This document shows, in pieces, positions 7,155 through 14,705 of a stretch of 18,474 bases of DNA; position 1 is the first letter of the stretch; each line of letters begins with the position of its first letter. The stretch spans positions 1 through 18,474 of the forward strand of contig JAATGW010000123.1 in NCBI GenBank assembly GCA_015654495.1, in the 5' to 3' direction. A program made the position numbers and the translations under genes. Source of the stretch: Chitinophagales bacterium (GTDB lineage Bacteria; Bacteroidota; Bacteroidia; Chitinophagales; Chitinophagaceae). The notes beneath the pieces were generated by a model. It was not told where the DNA came from. It made no database searches and worked only from the letters and a program-made list of their open reading frames with translations.

Positions 7155-7352
7155 AATTTTTTTTCTGAACAGAGGGATTTTTAAGTTTATGCGTAATAAA
7201 GTTGATAGGTGTTGAGGATAAAAGTCATTAGATATTTCGTGAAGATTATTACTTCGGTTTATATATTTTCTCATGCAGTTAGTTTTGGTTAAGAGGTGTT
7301 TCCACACCTCTTTTTTAAAATTTTTTTTCCAGCAGTGGGATTTTTAAGTCTT
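7155..7352. repeat. Diverged direct repeat, about 33 bp, 164 bp apart
   Basis: 7155-7188 and 7319-7352 both read AATTTTTTTTC, then a short variable part ending CAG, then GGGATTTTTAAGT. They differ by one inserted base and a few substitutions. The second copy starts right after the terminator at 7291-7316, so the arrangement looks like two copies of a leader-like unit with a terminator between them. No protein is supported in either unit. Confidence 0.5.
7291..7316 (+). terminator. Strong rho-independent terminator with no obvious upstream gene
   Basis: AAGAGGTGT pairs perfectly with ACACCTCTT around a TTCC loop, and the T run extends to 7316. Only the plus strand has the T run. The nearest upstream plus-strand gene, the TonB receptor, ends about 680 bp earlier, beyond the MITE-like element. 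Confidence 0.8.
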
Positions 7353-7636
7353 GTTTAATTACTCTTGTAATGACCTGAGGAGACCCAGAGGATTTGTTAT
7401 CAGAAGTAAAAATGAATCAAGGCATTATTTCTTTAGAAATGATTTTTCTCAGAAAATTCAAAAAACGGTTGAATAAATATTACCTGAAGATTAAATACTC
7501 ACGCTTCATTCTTTTTAAGGATGATGCTTTGTATCCTGAAAATCCAGGTTCGAAATCCTTCAGGTTGTCGCCTTTCTTCAAACATGAGACAGTTCAAATA
7601 ATTTAAGTATTCAGGAACAGAATAAACCCGAGGATT
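7353..7636. other. AT-rich non-coding stretch before the CMD-family gene
   Basis: A 70-codon plus frame (TTG at 7394 to 7606) has an AGGAG 11 bases upstream, but its product is a K/F/R/I-rich string without family resemblance, so I do not call it a gene. The GGTTCGAAATCC at about 7546 resembles a tRNA T-arm by chance; the flanks do not fold into a tRNA. No exact TAnnTTTG box lies close to the gene at 7637. Confidence 0.4.
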
Positions 7637-8398
7637 ATGAAAAGCAATATCGATTCAGACAGGAAAACAGTTTCAAAACAGATATTGGTCTCAGGACCCT
7701 GGGAAACTGCTGTAACGGAGCAACTTCAAGCCTGGGAGCCTGATTGGGCTGAACAATGCGCACTAATGACAAACAGTCCCTGGACCAATGGTATACTGCC
7801 CCTCAAAGAAATTGAGTTGATCAGTACCGCGGTGAATTGCGCCTGTACAAATCTCAGCGCTGAAGGAACCCGGCGTCATATCCGAGGTGCGCTGGCAGCT
7901 GGTGCCACACGTGATGAGATTCTGATGATTATCAAGATTGCTTCACTACTCTCGATACACACAGCCAGCCTCGGTGCACCAATTCTTTTAGAAGAAGCAG
8001 AATCTGCTGGCATTAAGCCATCTAAGAAGTTACCGGTAGCCACTCCTGTTTGCGACAAAATGAAAGCCGGGGGTCAATGGAATAATGGCTGGGATGGATT
8101 TTACGAATTAGATCCGGCCTGGACTGAAGCTATTATTGCTGTAAGTATTCCCGTTTATTCCAGCGGAGTACTCACGCCGAAACTTGCGGAATTTCTGAGC
8201 ATTGCTGTTGATGCATCTATCACGCATATGTATGCACCGGGAACACGCCGGCATATCCGTACTGCGCTGAAACTGGGAGCCACTGTGGAAGAAATTATGG
8301 AAGTACTTAAAATCTGTGTTTCACAAGGTATGCAGGCAGCGAATCTCGGTATACCTATGCTGGCTGAAGAACTAAAACTTATGCAGGTTCCGGAATAA
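7637..8398 (+). CDS. Carboxymuconolactone decarboxylase (CMD/AhpD-fold) family protein, two tandem domains
   Basis: 253 residues with two CMD-fold repeats, about 55-120 and 178-246. The repeats align clearly: GTRRHIRGALAAGATRDEI in the first and GTRRHIRTALKLGATVEEI in the second. The fold is used by gamma-carboxymuconolactone decarboxylases and by AhpD-type peroxide-detoxifying proteins. AhpD relies on a CxxC pair; here the first repeat has NCAC (67-70) and the second has DASI at the same place, so the classical pair is absent and a redox role is uncertain. There is no signal peptide, so the product is cytoplasmic. The ATG at 7637 follows a GAGG three bases upstream. The protein could be a hydroperoxide-related or lactone-modifying enzyme; the substrate is not visible. 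Confidence 0.87.
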   Translation: MKSNIDSDRKTVSKQILVSGPWETAVTEQLQAWEPDWAEQCALMTNSPWTNGILPLKEIELISTAVNCACTNLSAEGTRRHIRGALAAGATRDEILMIIKIASLLSIHTASLGAPILLEEAESAGIKPSKKLPVATPVCDKMKAGGQWNNGWDGFYELDPAWTEAIIAVSIPVYSSGVLTPKLAEFLSIAVDASITHMYAPGTRRHIRTALKLGATVEEIMEVLKICVSQGMQAANLGIPMLAEELKLMQVPE

Positions 8399-8411
8399 TA
8401 AATCCGGCCCG

Positions 8412-8423
8412 CTGCTGCAGCAG
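8412..8423. repeat. 12-bp perfect palindrome between the CMD and HdeD-like genes
   Basis: CTGCTGCAGCAG is self-complementary and starts 13 bases after the stop codon at 8398. As RNA it could fold CTGC/GCAG followed by TTTAAC, at best a weak terminator. Operator or chance are alternatives. Confidence 0.3.
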
Positions 8424-8467
8424 TTTAACAATAAGTCCTATTCTTTATACACTTGAATTCAACTATT

Positions 8468-9031
8468 ATGTTACAAATTTTATTCAAAAAATGGTGGGTG
8501 ATACTACTGCAGGGCATTTTATTAATCATCCTTAGCATCTTCATTTTTAATAATCCTACAGCAGTGCTCGCAGGCCTTTCTCTTTGGTTTACGATTATAG
8601 TGATTATTACAGGCCTGGCAGGTATTATCTCCTGGTTTGGCGCAGGCAAATATGAAAAAGATGGCATGTCACTTTTATGGAGTGTCATCACTTGTCTTTT
8701 TGGGTTATTGATGGCCTTCAATTTACTGGATACGATGAAAATAATTACCCTGATCTTTGGTTTATGGGTCCTGATGTCAGCCGTTTTTCTTTTCAGATTG
8801 GGGTGGTCGCTTAAAAATGACAATACGATCGGATGGATTTTGCTAGTGGCCGGCGGGTTATCTGTTGCAATTGCTGTAATGATGCTCTTCAATATAGGTA
8901 TCGGTGTAATTGCAATTTCTACACTGCTTGGTTTACAGGTGATATTTACCGGGATTTCATTGGTGTTACTGTCATTTGCAAAAAAAAAGCTGGCGGGCGT
9001 ATTCAGCGCTCAAATCGGAGCTTTAAAATAA
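8468..9031 (+). CDS. HdeD family membrane protein (DUF308)
   Basis: 187 residues counted from the ATG at 8468; the frame is open to a TTG at 8453, but the ATG start (MLQILFKKWW) matches the family's usual beginning. Almost the whole protein is membrane: about six hydrophobic segments separated by short loops, for example WVILLQGILLIILSIFIF, LSLWFTIIVIITGLAGII, and glycine-rich segments near the C-terminus. This is the pattern of DUF308/HdeD proteins, of which E. coli HdeD is linked to acid resistance. The biochemical role is unknown. The gene follows the CMD gene by 69 bp on the same strand and could be co-expressed with it. A near-match box TACACTTG (8448-8455) lies just before the start. 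Confidence 0.85.
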   Translation: MLQILFKKWWVILLQGILLIILSIFIFNNPTAVLAGLSLWFTIIVIITGLAGIISWFGAGKYEKDGMSLLWSVITCLFGLLMAFNLLDTMKIITLIFGLWVLMSAVFLFRLGWSLKNDNTIGWILLVAGGLSVAIAVMMLFNIGIGVIAISTLLGLQVIFTGISLVLLSFAKKKLAGVFSAQIGALK

Positions 9032-9343
9032 TCCATGGATACGCCGAAGTCCGATTGTCACGGGAGACAAGTTAGAATTGTGTGTGGATGATACGATACA
9101 CAGTAGGGATTTTGAGATTTGGCTTCGGTAGGAACGAAGATGGAATTGATTTGATGAACATCAGATTGCGGGTGTCATTACCTATGAAAGAATGCCTGCG
9201 GTCAAAATACGGTTCTGCAGATAAAGTATCGGCATATTTGTGTAACTATGAGCATGCCGTCTTCTGACTGGATTTTTACATTGCAAAAATCAGGTAGAAA
9301 ATATTTTTGATCTCATAGTTTTTGCATTTGCTAATGCACATCA
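9032..9343. other. Intergenic region; only a promoter is supported
   Basis: 312 bp. A 61-codon plus frame starting GTG at 9082 has no protein character and is not called. The only signal I support is the promoter at 9281-9309 for the following gene. Confidence 0.5.
9281..9309 (+). promoter_or_regulatory. Promoter TTG-N18-TATTTTTG for the barrel-protein gene
   Basis: TTG at 9281-9283, an 18-base spacer and TATTTTTG at 9302-9309 fit the Bacteroidota consensus TTG / TAnnTTTG. Transcription would begin about 30 bases before the ATG at 9344. Confidence 0.55.
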
Positions 9344-10177
9344 ATGGATGTAAAGATGAAGAACTTGTTGCTGCTGTGTTTTTTTATGCACCCATTATGC
9401 TTCATTCATGCACAAACCTCATCTGATTCACTGAAAAAAGAACCGGTCAAAATAAACGCTGATGATCCTTCGCAATTTTTTACAAGAGTAGAAGTATATA
9501 ATGAATTGCAGCACTATAAAAGGAACGGATCTGATTTTTATTTAAATCAGGCCATCGTGCGAACTGTTGTAAAAATCGGGAAAAAGTTTACTACCAGACT
9601 GGACATTCCCTATGTCTATAATTCAGTAAAGACTGTAGCAGATTACCGATCATCGGGTATCGGAGATATTTCTTTCCGCCTGCTTGGATACAAATTTCTC
9701 GAAAAACCAAAATCTGCATTTACTGCTTCTGTTGAAATCAGTATAAATACAGCCCGGTCGCCTGTTCTCGGTACTGGTAAGAACATCATTGTTCCGGTAG
9801 TTTCCTATTCTGTTTTAATACCAAAAAATAAAATGCTTTTTGCTTTGGTTCTGCAGCAGGCGAATGCAGTAAGTGGTGATGAAACCAGGCCCAATGTAAG
9901 TTTTACAAAAATCCAGGCGATACTCATTAAATCATGGACGAGGAGATTCTGGACGGTGTTGGCGCCTGAATGGTATATTGATTATGTACGCGGCGGTCTG
10001 TCAATGAATCTTAGAAGCCGTGCTACTTATGCGCCGGTACAACGTATGAATATCTGGATTTCACCAGGTGCGGGGATGTTTGGCGATTTTCCCGGGCGAT
10101 ATCAATGGAGCATGGATATCGGTGCCCGCTATTTCTTTTTGCGCAGCATGAATTTTAATAAAAAGAAAAACGGGTAA
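9344..10177 (+). CDS. Outer-membrane beta-barrel protein, transporter-like
   Basis: 277 residues. A signal peptide is present (MKNLLLLCFFMHPLCFIHAQ, counted from the second methionine at 9356); either ATG, 9344 or 9356, works. After a short polar linker the rest alternates beta strands with many aromatic and glycine residues, in the style of the phenol-degradation MetA-like / transporter barrel families: RTVVKIGKKFTTRLDIPYVYN, then GIGDISFRLLGYKF and a repeated strand-turn pattern. The typical GIGD motif after the second or third strand supports that assignment, but the family link is tentative. The last strand ends GARYFFLRSMNF before a lysine-rich tail. The product should sit in the outer membrane. 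Its substrate, if any, is unknown. Confidence 0.75.
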   Translation: MDVKMKNLLLLCFFMHPLCFIHAQTSSDSLKKEPVKINADDPSQFFTRVEVYNELQHYKRNGSDFYLNQAIVRTVVKIGKKFTTRLDIPYVYNSVKTVADYRSSGIGDISFRLLGYKFLEKPKSAFTASVEISINTARSPVLGTGKNIIVPVVSYSVLIPKNKMLFALVLQQANAVSGDETRPNVSFTKIQAILIKSWTRRFWTVLAPEWYIDYVRGGLSMNLRSRATYAPVQRMNIWISPGAGMFGDFPGRYQWSMDIGARYFFLRSMNFNKKKNG

Positions 10178-10224
10178 TGAAGTATTCCACCAGCATGAAA
10201 TAAGTTTCTGAAAGGCGTATAAAA

Positions 10225-10245
10225 TTGATACCTTTTTAGTATCAA
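10225..10245. promoter_or_regulatory. 7-bp inverted repeat over a promoter-like box, 9 bases before the DUF4239 gene
   Basis: TTGATAC (10225-10231) and GTATCAA (10239-10245) are exact inverted copies around a 7-base CTTTTTA. The box-like TACCTTTT (10229-10236, one mismatch to TAnnTTTG) overlaps it. It could be an operator or a start-proximal hairpin that hides the initiation region. Confidence 0.4.
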
Positions 10246-10254
10246 ATAACTACC

Positions 10255-11040
10255 ATGGATAAGTCAAGGCTGTCAGAGCTGGATCCTTTACTCATTTGTT
10301 TTGCACTCTTTGTTTTGATGCTTGTGGTGCTTTTTCTGGGGAACAGGATGAGGAAAAGATTCTGGCATGCGGAGGAAGGGGATACCCGGGGTGGTGTAAA
10401 TTCTTTACTCGGGGCATTATTTGGTTTATGGGGATTTATGCTTGCATTTACATTCAGTCAGTCCGGCACCCGTTTTGAAAACGTGAGGAGCATGATTGTG
10501 GATGAAGCCAATATTCTTAGAAACGCAATTATTAAAACAGATTTTTTCCCTGATAGCGTACGGAATATCTATCGTACGGAATTGCGCAAATATCTCGAAG
10601 AACGGATTTCTTACTATGAAGACGCAGAAAATGAATCTGTATTCAGAAAGAACAGGGAAGAGTTGACAAGCACAGCGACAAGCTTATGGAAACTAACAGT
10701 AGAAACGTCAAAAAAAACAGAGTTGAGCAGTGCAGCAGCAGGCATGGCAACAACACTGGCTAATTTGTTTGACATAGGCATAAAAAGAGAAGCGTTACTT
10801 GGTTCAGGAATACCGGCCCCGATTTCACTGATGCTGATTACCCTTGCTTTAGCCATTTGTCTCGTAGGAGGATTTACAACACCTACCATTAAAAGAAAGG
10901 AATGGATAGTGATTGCAGTATTTGCTTTACTCGCATCTTCCATTCTTTATATAACCATGGATCTGGCAATGCCGATGACAGGGTTTATTAAACCTGATAC
11001 AGGACAAACAACTATTGTTAATTTACGCAAGCTTTTTTAG
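10255..11040 (+). CDS. DUF4239 (bestrophin-like) membrane protein
   Basis: 261 residues. Two N-terminal membrane segments (about 11-29 and 48-68) and two C-terminal ones (about 188-207 and 217-236) enclose a soluble helical middle (about 70-185) with charged, coiled-coil-like stretches. The motif GALFGLWGFMLAFTFSQSGTRFENVRSMIVDEANIL matches the start of the DUF4239 domain, whose profile is related to bestrophin channels; quoted in parts, its key pieces are LLGALFGLWGFMLAF and DEANILRN. An ion-channel role is plausible only by that distant similarity. The gene starts ATG at 10255, 77 bp after the barrel gene, and is convergent with the Omp85-like gene across 139 bp. Confidence 0.85.
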   Translation: MDKSRLSELDPLLICFALFVLMLVVLFLGNRMRKRFWHAEEGDTRGGVNSLLGALFGLWGFMLAFTFSQSGTRFENVRSMIVDEANILRNAIIKTDFFPDSVRNIYRTELRKYLEERISYYEDAENESVFRKNREELTSTATSLWKLTVETSKKTELSSAAAGMATTLANLFDIGIKREALLGSGIPAPISLMLITLALAICLVGGFTTPTIKRKEWIVIAVFALLASSILYITMDLAMPMTGFIKPDTGQTTIVNLRKLF

Positions 11041-11179
11041 TGCATTCGCCATTTCAAAATAAACGCTGCTGGATTTTATGGAACCCTGATCACTAATTTC
11101 ATTTTTTAATCCCAGTATTCATCTCCAATCATAATCAGAAAATTTTCCTCAGGAGCAGCCTATTCGGAACTTTTTTAGG

Positions 11180-12439
11180 TTAAAACACTTCGTTCAATCC
11201 AAAGAAAATTCCACTCGATCCGTATTTACCTATGGCATAGTCCAGACAGATGGTTGAACGGCTCTGCTTCTGTAAAAGAATTCTAAGTCCGGCACCACCG
11301 CCAGGCTCCCAATACTCAAATACTTTTTTACCAAGATCATCGGATGCGGATTGTAAATTAAAAAAAGCGACTCCGCTCAGCAATTTGTTGCGTGTTATCG
11401 GGAAGCGGTATTCTGATTCAAAATAAGCATAAGAGGGGCCTCTGAATCTGCCAATTGTATAAGCGCGGCCTGACCTGTTATATATATCAAAACCCGTAGC
11501 TGGTAGTTCAAGATAAGGTATCGTACCGCTCAGTTTGTATGAAGCAGTAAGCCAGAAAGCCAATACATGCTCCGGATTTTTTTTGCTGAGGCCTATGTAC
11601 TGTCTGAGATCGTAATAAAATTGAATTGATTGTTTTGCGCTGCCCATCCACTCCGGGTTAAATCGGAAAATGATTTCAGCAAAAGTGCCACTATAAGATC
11701 GGAGGGGGTGATCGCGGGTATTATATAACAATACTAACGCGAGCCCGTTTGACGAATAATTACTGGTATCAAAACCGTTACGCTCGCTATATCGCTTATG
11801 TGGTGAACTGGGTAAAGTTTCAAGTTTCTCGTCATCGATCTTTGTACGGATATTAAAGGTTACACCTAATCCTGCATAAAGGTCATTGCCGATTTTTCTG
11901 TAGGCCCCTTGTGTCAGCCGGATATAATTAAACTTGATTGGAAACGAACTGTCACTCTTAGTCAGGTAATCTTTATTTCCCGTACCTAATCCATAATCTG
12001 CGATTAAATATTTTGAAAATTGCCAGTTGCCCTGGATATTCCATTTATTAGCTTCTCTGAATATATTATGACGGGCCTGGAGAGTGATAACTCCCTTCGA
12101 ACTCAAAACTGCTTCAAAGCCAAAAGATGAAAGGTTGGTATTTTCCGGATTTCCTAGTTGTTTCAGACCGGAAATCTTTGCTCCGATTACAGCACCCAGG
12201 CTTGGATTATAACCTATGGATGGCAGAATAGCCACCTTTTTTTTCTTTGCGGCTTTTGCAGAATCCAGTTTTTTATGAAGTATACGCCGGGCAAAATCTC
12301 CCAGGTCTTCAACCGGAGCTGAATTATTTTTCAATGTTGTATCCTGGGCACTAACCACTGCCGGGAAAATCAGCAAACAACTAACTATGCAAACAATGAT
12401 AAAAAAACGGCGATTAACAGGGTTCAATTTTCTATTCAC
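11180..12439 (-). CDS. Omp85/BamA-type barrel protein lacking POTRA domains
   Basis: The frame is open back to a GTG at 12520 (446 residues), but no ATG is present. I prefer the GTG at 12439, which gives 419 residues beginning with a clean signal peptide (MNRKLNPVNRRFFIIV, cleavage after VSA). A lysine-rich segment follows, then directly the barrel. Omp85 signatures: YNTRDHPLRSYSG near the middle and the loop-6 motif GRFRGPSYAYFESEYRFPI toward the end; the chain ends in phenylalanine (NEVF), as expected for recognition by the BAM complex. No POTRA repeat fits between the signal peptide and the barrel. POTRA-less Omp85 proteins have been described, largely from Bacteroidota. The role is unknown, possibly substrate translocation or lipid-linked. 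The gene is on the same strand as the GT39 gene but 505 bp away. Confidence 0.82.
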   Translation of the reverse strand: MNRKLNPVNRRFFIIVCIVSCLLIFPAVVSAQDTTLKNNSAPVEDLGDFARRILHKKLDSAKAAKKKKVAILPSIGYNPSLGAVIGAKISGLKQLGNPENTNLSSFGFEAVLSSKGVITLQARHNIFREANKWNIQGNWQFSKYLIADYGLGTGNKDYLTKSDSSFPIKFNYIRLTQGAYRKIGNDLYAGLGVTFNIRTKIDDEKLETLPSSPHKRYSERNGFDTSNYSSNGLALVLLYNTRDHPLRSYSGTFAEIIFRFNPEWMGSAKQSIQFYYDLRQYIGLSKKNPEHVLAFWLTASYKLSGTIPYLELPATGFDIYNRSGRAYTIGRFRGPSYAYFESEYRFPITRNKLLSGVAFFNLQSASDDLGKKVFEYWEPGGGAGLRILLQKQSRSTICLDYAIGKYGSSGIFFGLNEVF

Positions 12440-12944
12440 AGTTAGCGGAACATTTAGGATAACAAAAGACGGGTAATTTACATGTGTTTTTGATTGATAA
12501 ATTTTTTTTCTTTTCGCCACCCTTCACAGCTTACTCAATAATTAAATCCGGATTTTAGCGCCGGACTAACTGTCTGCATTACACAGGATGCTTTCTCTGC
12601 GGCTCCTTTGTTATCATCTCTTCAGATAATTTTATTAAGCTAAGCATGCCGAAATGGAATACACGCCGGAAAGGCTGGAAATAAACGGAGAGAAATTATT
12701 TGCGTGTGTTTCTTGCCGACCCTGTATACAATAATCTTTATCTTAATTGCATTGACCTCCAAATCACCCTGGGAGCAGCTGTTATGGCCGGTATTTCCGC
12801 ATGCATAACTGCAATTCGCTCCCAGGTTGTCGGTTCAAAAAAAATGGATCTGAAAAAGAATCAGTGCAGTTCTGATGCAACTCCTGAATGGTGAAAGATA
12901 AATTATCCGGAATAATTACTTCGGGAATATCGATCAATAAAAAA
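12440..12944. other. Non-coding region upstream of the Omp85-like gene
   Basis: About 500 bp without a supported gene (the part from 12440 to 12520 may be coding if the longer Omp85 start is used). A 64-codon plus frame at 12700-12894 runs through the long hairpin at 12768-12826 and is not called. A TCCGG/CCGGA pair (12547-12551 with 12561-12565) is the only other structure seen. No exact TAnnTTTG box was found on the minus strand. Confidence 0.45.
12768..12826. repeat. Long nested hairpin (59 bp)
   Basis: CCTGGGAGC (12768-12776) and GCTCCCAGG (12818-12826) are exact inverted copies; inside, GTTATG (12781-12786) pairs with CATAAC (12804-12809). No T run follows on either strand, so it is not a standard terminator. 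It may be a structured RNA, a protein site or a repeat remnant. Confidence 0.5.
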
Positions 12945-14582
12945 TTATTCAATAAGATAAATTCTGAACGCGCTCAGCTGTGCTTCCCTTTTTGAGGGAT
13001 TAAGGAATTTACTGCTTATCCTGCTGATATGGAACTGTGGAACTTCTTTTACCGGTTTGATCAACATCAACGAATCATCACCCTTTTGAAGAAACAGAAT
13101 ATAAGGTTTCTTCAACTTAAAGGTATCTGAGAGCGATGGGATAGTTATCAATGGCGCATCCAGATCAAATTCCAGTGTATAGCTGAATCTGGGAAATAAC
13201 TGTACAACAGAAATACCCGGCAGATTTTTGTTTATGTATTTTGCTGCGGTTGTGCCACCCTGATAGGTTAGCAGATCAAGATAAAAAATCCAGTTCAGAA
13301 AAAGATTTGCAGATACAACTGCAAGTATACTTCGGGTTAAGATCCTGTCTTTTGTCCGGTTATGCCAGCCGGCTGGTATAAAGAAAATTCCAGCGAACAA
13401 TAACAATATCAGTATAACGGCAAGCCAGTTGGTTTCAGCCGGTCTGTACAAAAGATATAAACCTGCAACCAGCAAGATCAGTGCAACAGCAATTCCCGTT
13501 TGTATTCCATCAAAAATTTTCAAAGGCCGCTTTTCGTGCAGATTGTACAAATAGGATGCACTGATAACCGCAAAAAAAGGAAACACAATATTCATGTAGT
13601 GAGGCAGCTGAAAACGCGACAGGCTAAACAACAGAAAAGTAACAACCGTACCGCATAGGGTATACCATTCCGTTGGTCTAACTTTTCGTATTGCATCCTT
13701 CAGCAACCTGAATATTGCAACAAAGAAAATAATTGACCAGGGAAGAAAAGCCCATAATGTTGTATGCAGAAAGAATGAGGGGTCTCCCTTGCCTTTAATA
13801 GGTCCGGTATTGAAAAATCGCCCAAACTGACTATCCCAGAAAAAAAATTTCAGTCCTGAAACATGAGTCGTACCAAACACGGTTTTTTCCGGATGGGAAT
13901 CGAACTGATAATACAATGCATATAATTCCGGACTGATAAAAATCATAACCAATATCAGCACAACCAGCCAGCGCCAGTGAAAAATTTCCTTCCATTGTTT
14001 GGTTAACAACAGATGACCACCCACTGCTGCGCCAACAGGTATCAGGGCAAACATACCCTTGGTCATTATAGCACAGGCCGCAAAAAGACTGGCGAGAAAA
14101 AGCGAAAGAAATTTTTTGGAAAGAATCGTACGGTGAAAATAATATACTGAACCAATGATCAGGCCCGTGAGATAAGGTTCGGCTCTCACATCATTATTGG
14201 AAAGAATGATATGCTGAGCTGTAAGCAAAATCAGAACAGACCATATTGCAATCGTTTGATTATACAATTGTTTTGCAAAAGCATAGGTATACCCTGCACC
14301 CATCAGTAAAAAAAGAACAGCCGGCAGTTTATAACTCCAGTAATGAATACCAAAAATTTTAAAAGAGATGGCAGTTATCCAGAAAGGGAAATGCGGTTTA
14401 TCCAGCCAGTCAGTGCCGTTGCCAAATAATTCAAACCAGTTTCCCGTCAACGCAATTTTCTTTGAAATCGCGGCATAAAGCGAACCATCCGGTCCAATAA
14501 TAATCAGAAATAATCCTGAAAAATTCACGGCGATTGCAAGAAACAGAAGAAAACGATAAAGTCTCTTTGCTGAGATTTCCAT
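12945..14582 (-). CDS. Glycosyltransferase family 39 (ArnT/PMT-like) membrane protein
   Basis: 545 residues, the usual length for bacterial GT39-type enzymes. The N-terminal half carries the family landmarks: first-loop aspartate in GPDGSLYAAISKK (Asp32), DWLDKPHFPFW (about 58-68, the DKPP-like motif), SNNDVRAEPYLTG (about 128-140) and MTKGMFALIP. About a dozen hydrophobic segments span the protein, and a soluble C-terminal domain of roughly 120 residues probably faces the periplasm. Such enzymes use polyprenyl-phosphate sugar donors to glycosylate lipid A, other lipids or proteins; the acceptor cannot be told here. The gene begins at ATG 14582, 121 bp after the Rieske gene on the same strand. 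The gap holds a 54-bp tandem repeat and no terminator, so read-through from hflX is possible. Confidence 0.88.
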   Translation of the reverse strand: MEISAKRLYRFLLFLAIAVNFSGLFLIIIGPDGSLYAAISKKIALTGNWFELFGNGTDWLDKPHFPFWITAISFKIFGIHYWSYKLPAVLFLLMGAGYTYAFAKQLYNQTIAIWSVLILLTAQHIILSNNDVRAEPYLTGLIIGSVYYFHRTILSKKFLSLFLASLFAACAIMTKGMFALIPVGAAVGGHLLLTKQWKEIFHWRWLVVLILVMIFISPELYALYYQFDSHPEKTVFGTTHVSGLKFFFWDSQFGRFFNTGPIKGKGDPSFFLHTTLWAFLPWSIIFFVAIFRLLKDAIRKVRPTEWYTLCGTVVTFLLFSLSRFQLPHYMNIVFPFFAVISASYLYNLHEKRPLKIFDGIQTGIAVALILLVAGLYLLYRPAETNWLAVILILLLFAGIFFIPAGWHNRTKDRILTRSILAVVSANLFLNWIFYLDLLTYQGGTTAAKYINKNLPGISVVQLFPRFSYTLEFDLDAPLITIPSLSDTFKLKKPYILFLQKGDDSLMLIKPVKEVPQFHISRISSKFLNPSKREAQLSAFRIYLIE

Positions 14583-14604
14583 CTACCGGATTGTATTTAT
14601 TTTA

Positions 14605-14705
14605 TTGGAATGGATTGACTTCAGTATTTCTTACCTCTTACTTCCTACCTCTTTCCTCTTGGAATGGATTGACTTCAGTATTTCTTACCTCTTACTTCTT
14701 ACCTC
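14605..14705. repeat. 54-bp tandem duplication ending in heptanucleotide repeats
   Basis: Unit 1 is 14605-14658 and unit 2 is 14659-14705. The first 40 bases (starting TTGGAATGGATTGACTTCAG) are identical, and the shared 47 bases have one difference. From 14628 each unit is made of heptads: TTCTTAC, CTCTTAC, TTCCTAC, CTCTTTC in the first, and TTCTTAC, CTCTTAC, TTCTTAC in the second. Unit 2 ends within the stop codon of the Rieske gene (14704-14706). Confidence 0.85.

Noticed and set aside
7119..7307. 62-codon minus frame
   Set aside because: Its product is a K/N/I-rich string expected from AT-rich non-coding DNA, and it crosses the direct repeat and terminator.
7535..7580. T-arm-like GGTTCGAAATCC
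   Set aside because: The stem does not pair properly, and no anticodon or acceptor arms are present.
7394..7606. 70-codon plus frame with an AGGAG upstream
   Set aside because: TTG start, K/F/I-rich composition and no recognisable domain; it remains possible but unsupported.
9082..9267. 61-codon plus frame
   Set aside because: GTG start, no family resemblance, no regulatory context.
11041..11179. Bidirectional terminator between the convergent DUF4239 and Omp85-like genes
   Set aside because: Only a GAAAATTTTC palindrome and scattered T runs were seen, with no stem strong enough to call.
12700..12894. 64-codon plus frame
   Set aside because: It is generated across a long hairpin and has no protein signature.
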